Shown one piece after another: positions 8,746 to 18,333 of a stretch of 64,000 nt of DNA (position 1 is the first letter of the stretch; each line of letters opens with the position of its first letter). Made by a program: the position numbers and the translations under genes. Location of the stretch: positions 124,001 through 188,000 of the forward strand of contig NZ_QKQV01000002.1 in the NCBI RefSeq assembly GCF_003233725.1, written 5' to 3'. The notes beneath the pieces are model-generated. The model saw nothing but the letters and a program-made list of their open reading frames with translations, ran no database searches and was not told the DNA's origin. The stretch comes from Mesonia sp. K7. Lineage in GTDB: Bacteria > Bacteroidota > Bacteroidia > Flavobacteriales > Flavobacteriaceae.

Positions 8746-11526
8746 ATGCCTACAACACTTCAAGAAGTAAACCCCAAAGAAAACATCATTATCAAAGGAG
8801 CAAAACTGCATAACCTTAAAAATATAGATGTGGTCATCCCGAGAAATAAATTGGTGGTGATTACGGGTTTATCTGGCTCTGGAAAATCAAGTTTGGCCTT
8901 CGATACGCTTTACGCGGAAGGACAACGCCGTTATGTAGAAAGTTTATCTTCTTACGCCAGACAGTTTTTAGGAAGATTAGACAAACCTAAAGTAGACTAT
9001 ATTAAAGGAATTGCTCCTGCAATTGCTATCGAGCAAAAAGTGAATTCGACCAATCCGCGTTCTACGGTGGGTACAACCACAGAAATATACGATTACTTAA
9101 AGTTGCTATACGCGAGAATTGGTAAAACCTACTCTCCTATTTCGGGCGATTTGGTCAAGAAAGATTCGGTGACCGATGTGATCAATTACATCAAGCAATT
9201 ACCTGAAAAGGAAAAACTCTTATTGCTTGCACCTATAAAAGTAGAAGAAGGTAGAACCATCGAAAAAAAAATAGAGGTTTTACAACAGCAAGGTTTTAGC
9301 CGCATAAAAATAGACGATACCGTTTATAGAATAGATGAAAAACCGAAAATGCTCGTTGGCGAAATCTTTCTCGTAGTCGATCGTATTGTAAAGAAAGATG
9401 ACGAAGATTTCTTTCACCGTTTGGCAGACTCTGTGCAAACGGCTTTTTACGAAGGAAAAGGCGATTTGCTGCTCGAAAACTTAAACGACAATACCATTAA
9501 AGAATATAACAATCGGTTTGAAAAAGATGGAATTACTTTTAATGAACCTAACATTCATTTGTTCAGTTTCAACAATCCGTTTGGAGCTTGTCCCAAATGC
9601 GAGGGTTATGGCGATATCATTGGTTTGGACATCGATTTGATTATTCCCAACACTTCGCTTTCGGTCTACGAAGATGCTATTTTTCCTTGGCGTGGTGAAA
9701 GCATGAGTTGGTACAGAGATCAGTTGGTCAACAATGCCCATAAATTCGATTTCCCTGTTCATAAACCCTACTATGAGCTTACCGAATCTCAAAAAGAATT
9801 GCTTTGGGATGGTAATCAATATTTTGAAGGACTAACATCTTTTTTTGACGAATTAGAAGCCAAAGCTTATAAAATTCAGAATCGGGTAATGCTATCACGT
9901 TATCGCGGAAAAACAATTTGTCCTGAATGTAAAGGAAAGCGTTTACGAAAAGAAGCCAACTATGTAAAAATTGATAGCAAATCGATTTCAGATTTGGTCA
10001 ACTTACCTATTGATGAGTTAGCTAAATTCTTCAAGGAATTGAAGTTAAATGAAAATGATGAAAAAATTGCCACCAGATTACTCAAGGAAATCAATAGCCG
10101 GTTGTCTTTTCTGGCGCAAGTAGGTTTAAATTACTTGACGCTCAACAGAAAATCTAATTCTTTATCAGGAGGCGAATCACAACGTATCAATTTGGCTACT
10201 TCTCTAGGATCGAGCTTGGTAGGTTCAATGTATATTCTCGACGAACCTTCGATTGGTTTACATCCTAAAGACACCGAAAAACTCATTGAGGTGTTAAAAA
10301 AACTACGTGATTTGGGCAACACCGTAATTGTGGTAGAACACGACGAAGACATTATGAAAATGGCCGATGAGATTATTGATATTGGTCCGGAAGCTGGAAC
10401 GTTTGGTGGCGAAGTGGTAGCAACGGGAGATTACAAAACGATTCTAAAATCAAATAGTCTTACGGGAAATTACTTAAGCGGGAAACTTGAGATTGAAGTT
10501 CCGCGAAAGCGCAGAGATTATAAATATTATATCGATATCATTGGGGCAAGAGCCCACAATTTAAAAAATATAAATGTTCGTTTTCCTTTAGGCGTTTTCA
10601 CTGCGGTTACAGGAGTTTCCGGTAGCGGAAAAAGCACTTTGGTCAAAAAAATATTATACCCAGCAATTTTAAAAGAAATTGGCGGTTACGGCTCAAAAAT
10701 TGGTGAGCATACCAAAATAGAAGGTAAATTTGATAACATCAAAAACGTAGAGTTTATCGATCAAAATCCGATTGGGCGTTCTTCACGTTCTAATCCAGTA
10801 ACATACGTGAAAGCTTACGATGTGATTCGCTCGCTTTTTGCAAATCAGAAACTTGCGCTCAACAGAGGTTTTCTGCCAAAACATTTTAGCTTTAATGTCG
10901 ATGGCGGAAGATGCGAGACTTGTAAAGGTGAAGGTGAAGTAACCATCGAAATGCAATTTATGGCCGATGTTCATTTAGAGTGTGAAATATGTCGAGGCAA
11001 GCGTTTCAAAAAAGAGGTATTGGAAGTAAAATTCAAAGAAAAAAACATCGATGATGTTTTAAAGATGACCATCGATGATGCGATTGCATTTTTTAGTGAA
11101 CATAAAAAAACTAATATTGTCAAAAAATTACAACCACTGCAAGATGTTGGTTTGGGCTATGTTTCTTTAGGACAAAGCTCTTCTACCCTTTCTGGTGGCG
11201 AAGCACAACGCATCAAACTCGCTACATTTATAGGTAAAGCAGTCACCAAAGAAAAAACGCTTTTTATTTTTGACGAACCTACTACAGGCTTGCATTTTCA
11301 TGATATCAAAAAATTACTTGCTTCTTTTGAGGCACTTTTAGATCAAGGAAACTCAATTATTGTTATCGAACATAACTTAGATTTAATCAAATCTGCTGAT
11401 TATATTATTGACTTAGGAAAAGAAGGTGGTGACAAAGGTGGAGAACTTCTTGCCTTTGGAACACCCGAAGAGATCGTGAAAATTAACAAATCTTTCACAG
11501 CAACATACTTGCAACAGAAAGTCTAA
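8746..11526 (+). CDS. uvrA: excinuclease ABC subunit A, first copy
   Basis: Damage-recognition ATPase of nucleotide excision repair, 926 residues, acting with UvrB. Two ABC ATPase modules are intact: Walker [21 protein letters not shown] and [10 protein letters not shown], signatures LSGGESQRI and LSGGEAQRI, and Walker [11 protein letters not shown] and [10 protein letters not shown]. Zinc-module cysteine pairs are visible as CPKCEGYG, CPECKGKRL, CETCKGEGE and CEICRGKRF. It is a paralogue of the gene at 19984-22821; sequence between motifs differs throughout, so this is not a recent duplication. A degenerate -7 box (TATCTTAG, 8718-8725) precedes the ATG. A hairpin terminator follows at 11596. 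Confidence 0.96.
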   Translation: MPTTLQEVNPKENIIIKGAKLHNLKNIDVVIPRNKLVVITGLSGSGKSSLAFDTLYAEGQRRYVESLSSYARQFLGRLDKPKVDYIKGIAPAIAIEQKVNSTNPRSTVGTTTEIYDYLKLLYARIGKTYSPISGDLVKKDSVTDVINYIKQLPEKEKLLLLAPIKVEEGRTIEKKIEVLQQQGFSRIKIDDTVYRIDEKPKMLVGEIFLVVDRIVKKDDEDFFHRLADSVQTAFYEGKGDLLLENLNDNTIKEYNNRFEKDGITFNEPNIHLFSFNNPFGACPKCEGYGDIIGLDIDLIIPNTSLSVYEDAIFPWRGESMSWYRDQLVNNAHKFDFPVHKPYYELTESQKELLWDGNQYFEGLTSFFDELEAKAYKIQNRVMLSRYRGKTICPECKGKRLRKEANYVKIDSKSISDLVNLPIDELAKFFKELKLNENDEKIATRLLKEINSRLSFLAQVGLNYLTLNRKSNSLSGGESQRINLATSLGSSLVGSMYILDEPSIGLHPKDTEKLIEVLKKLRDLGNTVIVVEHDEDIMKMADEIIDIGPEAGTFGGEVVATGDYKTILKSNSLTGNYLSGKLEIEVPRKRRDYKYYIDIIGARAHNLKNINVRFPLGVFTAVTGVSGSGKSTLVKKILYPAILKEIGGYGSKIGEHTKIEGKFDNIKNVEFIDQNPIGRSSRSNPVTYVKAYDVIRSLFANQKLALNRGFLPKHFSFNVDGGRCETCKGEGEVTIEMQFMADVHLECEICRGKRFKKEVLEVKFKEKNIDDVLKMTIDDAIAFFSEHKKTNIVKKLQPLQDVGLGYVSLGQSSSTLSGGEAQRIKLATFIGKAVTKEKTLFIFDEPTTGLHFHDIKKLLASFEALLDQGNSIIVIEHNLDLIKSADYIIDLGKEGGDKGGELLAFGTPEEIVKINKSFTATYLQQKV

Positions 11527-11595
11527 TGGCACAGTTCTTGTAATCAAAGGGTGTACATTCATGTATTCATGATGTATAATTTTTTGGTTGGTTAG

Positions 11596-11624
11596 CAAAG
11601 GCTCTGTTTTATACAGAGTCTTTG
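11596..11624 (+). terminator. terminator of the first uvrA
   Basis: CAAAGGCTCTG and CAGAGTCTTTG form an 11-bp stem with one G-T wobble and a 7-nt loop, followed by a T-rich stretch. It lies about 70 nt after the uvrA stop. Confidence 0.7.
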
Positions 11625-11720
11625 TATTTTATAAAAGTCTCAAAAAGCCTACCAATAGTATCTTCACAAGTTTTGGCACATTATTTGTTTTCTAAATGGT
11701 GTAATTTAAAATATAGTATC

Positions 11721-12752
11721 ATGAAAAATTTCGTTCTCCTTTTAGCCCTGATGATTAGCTCATTTTCGTTTGCTAAAAACGAAACGAATGTTGCTGATCC
11801 GTTCTACGGAAGTAATCCTATCATCTTTATAGAAAACAATATTGAGTTTGCGGTTTATCCAGATGGTCAATTCGATTTTTTCTATCAACCTGCTGCACCA
11901 CGAGGATTTTATAGAAATCACAATATAAACATTAGCTTTAATAGCGGATATAACTACAATCCGTTTGTACAGTTTGATGATTACGGAGCGGTGATACAGA
12001 TAGAAAACACCCCTGTTTTCTACGATTATTACGGTAGAATTATTCAGGCAGGTGATGTTTTTATCAATTACAATCGTTTTGGTAGGGTTTCGAGCATTGG
12101 AAACATGAGGTTTTTCTACAATACCAATGGTCATTTTTTATACCGTAGAGGTTATATCAATCGTTTCAATAGAGTTTATGTAGTTAAACCTTGGCACCAT
12201 TATTATATGATCCCACCAGCACATTATACGATTGTTTATTACGAACCCTACAGGTATTATTACCAACCTTATCGTGTGAGTTATGTAGAATACAGAGACC
12301 ATTACAGAAGTAGTCATCACAATAATGTACGGAGTTTTTATAGACCTTCTGAGAAAGTAAGCAATTACACTCGAGGTGAAATGGTGACCAGACGTGATAA
12401 TGCTATTGCAGAAAATACCAGAAGTAGTAACACCCGTAGAGACGTAAATACCGAAGTAAATGCGAATACTAGAAGAAACAGCATTTCTACTTCTCCTAGA
12501 ACGAGAAATACAAATACTACTCGAAGTACGCAACCTACAAGACGTGAGGTCTCTCCTGCAAATAATGAGGTAAGAGAAATACAAAGAACAGACAGAAGAA
12601 GTTTGAGTGTAGATACCACTTTACCAACAAGAAGAACTGGTGTTTCTACTCCAATCAGTAATACACGAACAAACTTTTCTACTACAAGAAATGCGAGTTC
12701 AAACAGAAGTGCAACAAATACAAGAACAACTAATAACCGTACCAGAAGATAA
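11721..12752 (+). CDS. secreted Tyr-rich protein with 16-residue repeats and Arg/Thr/Asn-rich tail
   Basis: Protein of 343 residues that I do not recognise by function. It has a signal peptide (about 1-18, ending SFSFA) and then a beta-rich region with four consecutive 16-residue units at about 85-148 whose common form is Y-D/N-x-x-G-x-I/V-x-x-I. A Tyr/His-rich stretch follows (about 150-200), then a low-complexity tail of Arg, Thr, Asn and Ser (about 230-343) with very high positive charge. The start at 11721 gives the signal peptide; an upstream in-frame start at 11622 would put a hydrophilic extension before it and run through the terminator. I recall similar proteins of unknown role in Flavobacteriaceae. 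An envelope or polymer-binding role is a guess. Confidence 0.8.
   Translation: MKNFVLLLALMISSFSFAKNETNVADPFYGSNPIIFIENNIEFAVYPDGQFDFFYQPAAPRGFYRNHNINISFNSGYNYNPFVQFDDYGAVIQIENTPVFYDYYGRIIQAGDVFINYNRFGRVSSIGNMRFFYNTNGHFLYRRGYINRFNRVYVVKPWHHYYMIPPAHYTIVYYEPYRYYYQPYRVSYVEYRDHYRSSHHNNVRSFYRPSEKVSNYTRGEMVTRRDNAIAENTRSSNTRRDVNTEVNANTRRNSISTSPRTRNTNTTRSTQPTRREVSPANNEVREIQRTDRRSLSVDTTLPTRRTGVSTPISNTRTNFSTTRNASSNRSATNTRTTNNRTRR
11973..12164 (+). repeat. four 16-codon protein repeats
   Basis: Residues 85-100, 101-116, 117-132 and 133-148 align without gaps: FDDYGAVIQIENTPVF, YDYYGRIIQAGDVFIN, YNRFGRVSSIGNMRFF and YNTNGHFLYRRGYINR. The DNA is diverged, so the repeat is old and kept at protein level. 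Confidence 0.7.
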
Positions 12753-12774
12753 GTTGTTTTTCATAATGTAGTTG

Positions 12775-12806
12775 AAAAAGGGTTTTCTTTTTAGAAAATC
12801 CTTTTT
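12775..12806. terminator. bidirectional terminator
   Basis: AAAAAGGGTTTTCT and AGAAAATCCTTTTT pair (one G-T mismatch) around TTTT, between the converging Tyr-rich protein gene and the flippase gene. The hairpin includes the flippase stop codon. Confidence 0.8.
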
Positions 12807-14254
12807 TTATGAATTAAATTGTCGATACTTTGTTTGATTTCTTCTGAAAAATTGAGGTATTTAACTCCCAAAAAGAAAATCACACCAATCAGAATTGATT
12901 TTATCCCAATATCAATATACCAAACCTCAGTAAAAGCGATGTGATAAAAAATAGAGGAAACAGCACACACAAACAGGAAAACATAAAGACTTTTCTTTGA
13001 GAAGGGATGTATTTTGAACTTGTAGTAGACAATCAATAGTTTAGTCGTATTATACAACCCATAAGCCAACCCTGTTGCCAAAGCTGCTCCTAAAATACCT
13101 TGCGTAGGAATTAACCAAATATTGAGTAATACAGCCATTAGAATCGCAAAAATTCCGCTGTAAAGCACCAAACGGTAATAATCTGAATTGTAAAGTATAG
13201 AATTCGCATTTCCGAGGGCACTTTCGTAGATTTTAACCAAGCCTAATAAAATAATAATCAAAAAATTGAGCTGGTAATCTTCTGGTAAAAAACTATATAG
13301 CGCTTGGATATTACCAACAATAAGTGTAAAGATAAAACCTCCGATAACCAATAAGGTAATCGAACTCTTTTTCAGCAAAGATTTGAGTTCTGAATAATTT
13401 TTTTGGTTGAGTAAATTTGCAGTAATCGGTAAGGTAATTTGATGCATCGCTCGTGACGGAACCACAATTACAGCTGCAATGTAGGTAGCTATTCCGTAAA
13501 TAGAAACTTCTGAAATGGGTAAGAAATACTCAATCATAAATTTATCAAGATCTAACAGAGAAGTCGATACAAAACCTGCAATCAAGATAAGTAACGAATA
13601 TTTAAAAACTTTCGCGTAAGCGGTGGGAAAACCAAATATAAACTTTATCGGGAGTAATTTAAAAGCATAAACGCCCATCACAATTGCACGTATGATATAA
13701 ACAACGGCAATCGAATGAATAAGAATATTGAGATCAATTAACTCAAAAAAGTAAACTAAAAGCAGCGTACAAGTTAGCGCCCGATGGAAAACTTCTTTGA
13801 GAAAATTTCCAAAAACACTTTTGAGTTGCAATTTACTCCAAGCAAAAAAAACCTCGAAATAAGCGATGGAAACCGCAACCATTAAAATAAGATATACATA
13901 AGGTCTTACCAAAGGATTATCAGAAAAATAATCGTGTATTTTTTCTTGTAAAGCAATACCAAAAACTCCTAATAAAAGCCCAACAAACAAAGGAAAAACA
14001 AGAGCTAAAGAAAGTAATTTGTATTGATCAACTTTATCTTTATATGCTGAATAAAATTTAATAATCGTATTGCTAAATCCCCAACCTAAAAAGGGCCAAA
14101 TAAGCGTTCCGACAGAAAGTAAATAGGTAATCAAACCGTAATTTTCTGGTGTCAAAAATTTTGGATAAAGAAAAAGTACATTAAGCGCACCTATCAAAAA
14201 ACCGAAATAGGTCACCAACAAATTTTGATATGATTGCTTAAAAATGATGCCCAC
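12791..14254 (-). CDS. polysaccharide/lipid-linked oligosaccharide flippase (Wzx/MVF type)
   Basis: Inner-membrane protein of 487 residues with about 12-14 hydrophobic helices and the N-terminal pattern of the oligosaccharide-flippase family (YQNLLVTYFGFLIGALNVLF, then YGLITYLLSVGTL). Relatives move lipid-linked sugars or O-units across the inner membrane. The start is GTG at 14254, whose G is also the last base of the upstream glycosyltransferase TAG (a 1-nt overlap), so translation is coupled. It is the last gene of the DUF4834/YfhO/glycosyltransferase operon, which suggests a surface-glycan role. The precise substrate cannot be told. Confidence 0.85.
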   Translation of the reverse strand: MGIIFKQSYQNLLVTYFGFLIGALNVLFLYPKFLTPENYGLITYLLSVGTLIWPFLGWGFSNTIIKFYSAYKDKVDQYKLLSLALVFPLFVGLLLGVFGIALQEKIHDYFSDNPLVRPYVYLILMVAVSIAYFEVFFAWSKLQLKSVFGNFLKEVFHRALTCTLLLVYFFELIDLNILIHSIAVVYIIRAIVMGVYAFKLLPIKFIFGFPTAYAKVFKYSLLILIAGFVSTSLLDLDKFMIEYFLPISEVSIYGIATYIAAVIVVPSRAMHQITLPITANLLNQKNYSELKSLLKKSSITLLVIGGFIFTLIVGNIQALYSFLPEDYQLNFLIIILLGLVKIYESALGNANSILYNSDYYRLVLYSGIFAILMAVLLNIWLIPTQGILGAALATGLAYGLYNTTKLLIVYYKFKIHPFSKKSLYVFLFVCAVSSIFYHIAFTEVWYIDIGIKSILIGVIFFLGVKYLNFSEEIKQSIDNLIHKKRIF

Positions 14255-15540
14255 TAGTTCTTAATAATTTCTGCTAATTTTCGGGTTAAATCTTTACGAT
14301 GAAATTGCGATATCTCTTGATGGTCTACTTGTAATTTTTTCTCTAGATAAGCTTCAAACCATTGTAAGATTTGTTGTTTTATGGCTTCTCTGTGTGAGTA
14401 TTCGAAATGTGGACTTCCTGTAATTTGTTTTAAAATCACACCAACGTCCCAATCTTTGGGACCGATAGCTAAAATTGGTCTATTGGCACGTAAGTATTCA
14501 AAGAGTTTCCCAGGAATAATTCCTCGTGTTTTTTCTTCGTCAATCTCGACCAATAGCAAAACTTGTGTTTTCGACTGGTAATCAATCAACTTTGTATGTG
14601 CTAAATAGCCTAAATTCTCTATATGGCTTTCCAAAGCTCGATACCGCATACTTTGCAAAACATCTTCACTCACTTTTCCAATCAGGCGAAGTTTAAAATG
14701 TTCTTCAAATTGCTTGTTTTCTATAATGATTTCTTCTAGCACATCCCACAAAACCGTAGGATTTCGCTTGGTTAATAGCGAACCAATATGTGAAATGGTA
14801 AAATGTTCGTCTAATTCACTTTCGTGAATTTGCGCTCCGTCATAACCATTGGTCACACAAAAAACAGGCGTTTGGGTTTGCGATTCAAAGTCTTTTTGTG
14901 TGGTAAAACTCGTCGTGACAATCTTATCAGCCGTGTCTAAAACTGCTTGCTCTAATTTAAGATGCTTTTTTCTCGATGTTGAGGTAAGTTTAAGGTCTTC
15001 ATGGTAACCTATTTTTGTCCAGGGATCACGAAAATCGGCTATCCAATTAATATTAAACCTCTTTTTTAAATCTTTGGCGATTAAATGTAAACTATGTGGC
15101 GGACCGGTAGAAATTACTGTATCGATTTGTTCTTCTTCGATTACTTTAGAGAGAAAATTTACAGCAGGTTTTTTCCAAAATTTACGGGCATCGGGAATAA
15201 ACATATTTCCGCGAATAAAAAGCATTAAACGCTCGATGAAACCTTGTTTTTTTCTATCTGTAATTAATCCCGAACTAATTTCTTTAGCCTTGTTTTTGCT
15301 TCCAAACAAATTAGCGTAACGGTAGGGTTCCCAAATGGGAAGTTTATAAAATTTGAGGTTTTCCTGAATTTCACGCTCTAAACCTTTATCGATAATCGGG
15401 TAGTCGGGATTACTTGGTGCAAAAACAATGGGTTCGATACCAAATTCAGGTAAATATTTTACAAACTTCAGCCAACGCTGGACGCCAGGACCGCCAGCTG
15501 GTGGCCAATAATAAAGTATGATAAGTACTTTTTTATTCAT
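14254..15540 (-). CDS. glycosyltransferase, GT-B fold (family 4-like)
   Basis: Protein of 428 residues. The N-terminus has YYWPPAGGPGVQRWLKFVKY, the glycine-rich acceptor-side loop of a group of GT4-like enzymes, and the C-terminal half has GIIPGKLFEYLRANRPILAI, the usual donor-side motif with its conserved Glu. It would transfer a sugar from an activated donor at the cytoplasmic face. The start at 15540 overlaps the YfhO-like stop by 8 nt (ATGAATAA); an in-frame start further up at 15579 would overlap more and adds a non-family extension. The neighbouring flippase points to synthesis of an exported glycan. Confidence 0.88.
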   Translation of the reverse strand: MNKKVLIILYYWPPAGGPGVQRWLKFVKYLPEFGIEPIVFAPSNPDYPIIDKGLEREIQENLKFYKLPIWEPYRYANLFGSKNKAKEISSGLITDRKKQGFIERLMLFIRGNMFIPDARKFWKKPAVNFLSKVIEEEQIDTVISTGPPHSLHLIAKDLKKRFNINWIADFRDPWTKIGYHEDLKLTSTSRKKHLKLEQAVLDTADKIVTTSFTTQKDFESQTQTPVFCVTNGYDGAQIHESELDEHFTISHIGSLLTKRNPTVLWDVLEEIIIENKQFEEHFKLRLIGKVSEDVLQSMRYRALESHIENLGYLAHTKLIDYQSKTQVLLLVEIDEEKTRGIIPGKLFEYLRANRPILAIGPKDWDVGVILKQITGSPHFEYSHREAIKQQILQWFEAYLEKKLQVDHQEISQFHRKDLTRKLAEIIKN

Positions 15541-17962
15541 TAGAAGTTCTCTTTTTTCGCTCGTAAAAAATTCCTGCAAGAATTAATAATATAAATAAAA
15601 CTAACGAAATGATTGTAAGTGTTGTTCCAGTTTTAAGCACTTCTGGTTTAAAACTGAAAGTTATGGTGTGGTTTCCAGCGGGTAAAACAGCGGCACGTAA
15701 CAAATAGTTGCTTTTTAACACCTCTACTTCTTCCCCATCAACTTCGGCTTTCCATCCATTTTCATAAAATACCTCCGAAAAAACGGCTAACTTTCTTTCT
15801 GAAGTGTTGTATTGATATACCAACTTTTCTGGATGATAGTTAATCAACTTTATTTGAGCAAGCGAGTCATTACTTTGCGAAGAAACACCTGCAAGGTTTT
15901 GTCGGTATTCATTCTGTAAAACAGCTGTTTTTTTAGTGTTGACCTCTCCTATTTTGCGGATAGCTTCATCGGCAGTTTCTACCCATTTTACATTTTCTAC
16001 AAACCAAGCATTTCCGTTGGCTTCTTCATTTTTCTGTGGGACAACCGTATTGTCTTCCATAGGCGTGATGAAATATTTCACATTCATCATATTAAGTACC
16101 TCTTGATTGCCTTTAGCGACGTGGTAATCGAAAATATTTTGTAAACGCTTTGGTTTTGCCGCGTGATAACCTCCCAGGGAATTATGGAAAAAAGAAGCTC
16201 TCGCGGAATTCAATAAACTTTCGTTTAAGTCTAATACTCTAAAATGTGTCGTGTCTTTTTGAATTTCTACATCTGCTGGTGTCGCAGAAAAAGGTTGTTC
16301 CATCATTCTTTTAGCGACAAAGTCTTCGTTGTTAACATATTTTCTATCAACCATCACTAAATCTAACAGTATCAAAATTCCTATGGCAACCAACGAAACA
16401 TTCTTATTGATTTTCTGCTTTAAGAAAGCCCAAATCGTTCCTGCGATAGCAACTATAAATAACAAACTTCTCAATATATCGGCATTGAACATCGCTTTTC
16501 GGTCATCTTTTAAGGCATTTACAAAGCTTTGTCCGTAATTCTGAATAAAATACCCATCATTTGCTCCTGCAAAATCAAAAAAGACGCTTTTAAGCAAATA
16601 AAAACCAAATAAAATTCCGCCTACAATAAAACTACTTTTTTTAAGAGCGTTGATTAATTCCGCTTGAGCGAAATCTTTTTGATACAACTTCGATAAACCT
16701 ACCAGTGCTAACACAGGAACACACAACTCGATGAGTACTTGAATAGACGAAACCGCACGAAACTTGTTGTAAAAAGGCATCACTTCGAGGAAGAGTTTGG
16801 TGAGAATCGCAAAATTGTCACCCCAAGACAACAATAAAGCCAAAAGTGAGCCCGAGACAATCCACCATTTGAGTTTGCCACGCACTAAAAACAGTGCAAA
16901 AACAAACAAGAAAATAAGCGTTGCACCAATATACGCCGGAGCTCCGATATAAGTTTGATCGCCCCAATACGTTGGTGCATTTTCCGCAAAATCCTTTGCT
17001 TGCGCTGCAGTTGCTCCCATTTTCAGCACTTCTTTATACAAATGCGAATCGCTATCTAACTTTTCGGCACTCGAACCACCCATAAATCGTGGTACCATCA
17101 AGTTGAAAGTTTCAAAAATTCCGTAACTGTATTCGGTAATATAATCGTAATCGAGGCCGTTTTGTGTTTTCGGACTTCCGTCTGCATTTTGGGTAAGTTC
17201 AGCTTTACCACGCGTACTAAAATCAGCATATTCTTTGGTAGCTAAAATATTGGTAGCGTTGGTTCCTACCGCGATTACACTTCCCAAAATCAGCAACCCA
17301 AAAGCAATAAAAAAGGTTTTGAACTCCTTCTTTTTGATAAAGTCTATTAAATACACAATTCCTATCACCAAACACAACAACATCAAATAATAAGTCATCT
17401 GAAAGTGATTGGCGTTGAGCTCTAAAGCCAAACCAAGGGTAAACAACAGCCAACCCCAAAAATAATCTTTCCGAAAAATCTTTATCATTCCGGCGATAAC
17501 AATTGGCATATAAGCAATCGCATGTGCTTTGGCGTTGTGACCAACACCCAAAATAATGATGAGATAAGTACTAAAACCAAATGCCAAAGCTCCTAAAAAA
17601 GCAAGTTTGTAGTCTAATTTTAACGTAAGCAAAAGAATATATAAACCTATAAAGTAAAGAAACAAATAATCGGCTGGTCTAGGTAAAAAACGAATTCCCA
17701 AATCGATTTGTTTAATGACATTAAAAGGGTATTTAGCTCCGAGTTGGTAAGTTGGCATTCCGCCAAAAGCAGCGTCTGTCCAATACAGTTCTTCACCGTT
17801 ACTTTCTCTATAGTCTATTTGCTTTTTTGCCATCCCTGTATAATGGACAATATCACTTTGGTAAATGGTTTTTCCTTGCAAAACAGGGCTAAAGTAAGCT
17901 ACTGCTGCAACAACAAACAACAATAAGACGATAAGGTGCGGTATATTTTTTTTCAGTTTCAT
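15533..17962 (-). CDS. YfhO-like multi-spanning membrane protein (GT-C type)
   Basis: Protein of 809 residues with about 12 membrane helices, a first periplasmic loop with YQSDIVHYTGMAKKQIDYRE, and a C-terminal beta-rich soluble domain (about 590-775) before a last helix and the basic tail ERKKRTSNE. This layout fits the YfhO family, related to GT-C glycosyltransferases; in Gram-positives, YfhO members decorate lipoteichoic acid. Here the likely partners are the glycosyltransferase (8-nt overlap) and flippase downstream, so modification of a surface polysaccharide or glycoprotein glycan is plausible. Aspartates in the first loop could be catalytic, but I cannot establish it. Confidence 0.85.
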   Translation of the reverse strand: MKLKKNIPHLIVLLLFVVAAVAYFSPVLQGKTIYQSDIVHYTGMAKKQIDYRESNGEELYWTDAAFGGMPTYQLGAKYPFNVIKQIDLGIRFLPRPADYLFLYFIGLYILLLTLKLDYKLAFLGALAFGFSTYLIIILGVGHNAKAHAIAYMPIVIAGMIKIFRKDYFWGWLLFTLGLALELNANHFQMTYYLMLLCLVIGIVYLIDFIKKKEFKTFFIAFGLLILGSVIAVGTNATNILATKEYADFSTRGKAELTQNADGSPKTQNGLDYDYITEYSYGIFETFNLMVPRFMGGSSAEKLDSDSHLYKEVLKMGATAAQAKDFAENAPTYWGDQTYIGAPAYIGATLIFLFVFALFLVRGKLKWWIVSGSLLALLLSWGDNFAILTKLFLEVMPFYNKFRAVSSIQVLIELCVPVLALVGLSKLYQKDFAQAELINALKKSSFIVGGILFGFYLLKSVFFDFAGANDGYFIQNYGQSFVNALKDDRKAMFNADILRSLLFIVAIAGTIWAFLKQKINKNVSLVAIGILILLDLVMVDRKYVNNEDFVAKRMMEQPFSATPADVEIQKDTTHFRVLDLNESLLNSARASFFHNSLGGYHAAKPKRLQNIFDYHVAKGNQEVLNMMNVKYFITPMEDNTVVPQKNEEANGNAWFVENVKWVETADEAIRKIGEVNTKKTAVLQNEYRQNLAGVSSQSNDSLAQIKLINYHPEKLVYQYNTSERKLAVFSEVFYENGWKAEVDGEEVEVLKSNYLLRAAVLPAGNHTITFSFKPEVLKTGTTLTIISLVLFILLILAGIFYERKKRTSNE

Positions 17963-17982
17963 AAATGTAATTCTCCAGAAAG

Positions 17983-18249
17983 TTAGTCTATTTCTTCGTA
18001 TTCGATATACTCTCCTACTTTTTCTTTTTTGTTTTCTTTGTTCACTTTCGTGGAATGAGTTTCTTTTTGTTCAAAAGGATTAAACCCTGTTTGTTGCTGA
18101 AATCGTTCTCCCATTTTTTGGTTCACTTGTTTCATGACAAACTTTAAAATATAAGGTTTTAAAAGCCTAAATAGGAATTTTAATCCGAAATAGACCAATA
18201 ATATAATGAGTACGGTTTTTATAAATCCAGCAAATGAGGCGTATTGCAT
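17983..18249 (-). CDS. DUF4834-like small membrane protein
   Basis: Protein of 88 residues: one N-terminal membrane helix (about 8-30, FIKTVLIILLVYFGLKFLFR), then a basic amphipathic stretch (KPYILKFVMKQVNQKMGERF) and a mixed-charge tail ending YIEYEEID. This fits the Bacteroidota family DUF4834. It is 20 nt upstream of the YfhO-like gene on the same strand and probably opens that operon. No enzymatic motif; function unknown. Confidence 0.8.
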   Translation of the reverse strand: MQYASFAGFIKTVLIILLVYFGLKFLFRLLKPYILKFVMKQVNQKMGERFQQQTGFNPFEQKETHSTKVNKENKKEKVGEYIEYEEID

Positions 18250-18308
18250 GATAGAAATTTTTCTTTATTTAAATTATGGCTAAAAGTATGAAAAATCATA
18301 AAAATCTC

Positions 18309-18316
18309 TATATTTG
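18309..18316 (+). promoter_or_regulatory. -7 box before 18334 gene
   Basis: TATATTTG matches TAnnTTTG and ends 17 nt before the ATG at 18334. No -33 TTTG at normal spacing. Confidence 0.55.
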
Positions 18317-18333
18317 AGAGAAACAACTTAGCT

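Noticed and set aside
11760-12619. Several antisense frames under the Tyr-rich secreted protein
   Set aside because: They arise from the low-complexity repeats of the sense gene; products are Ile/Ser/Arg or Leu/Val rich with no start context.
12360-12750. Repetitive-looking DNA that might be a tandem repeat or CRISPR
   Set aside because: It has no constant repeat unit or spacer spacing; the repetition comes from Arg/Thr/Asn codons in one open frame.
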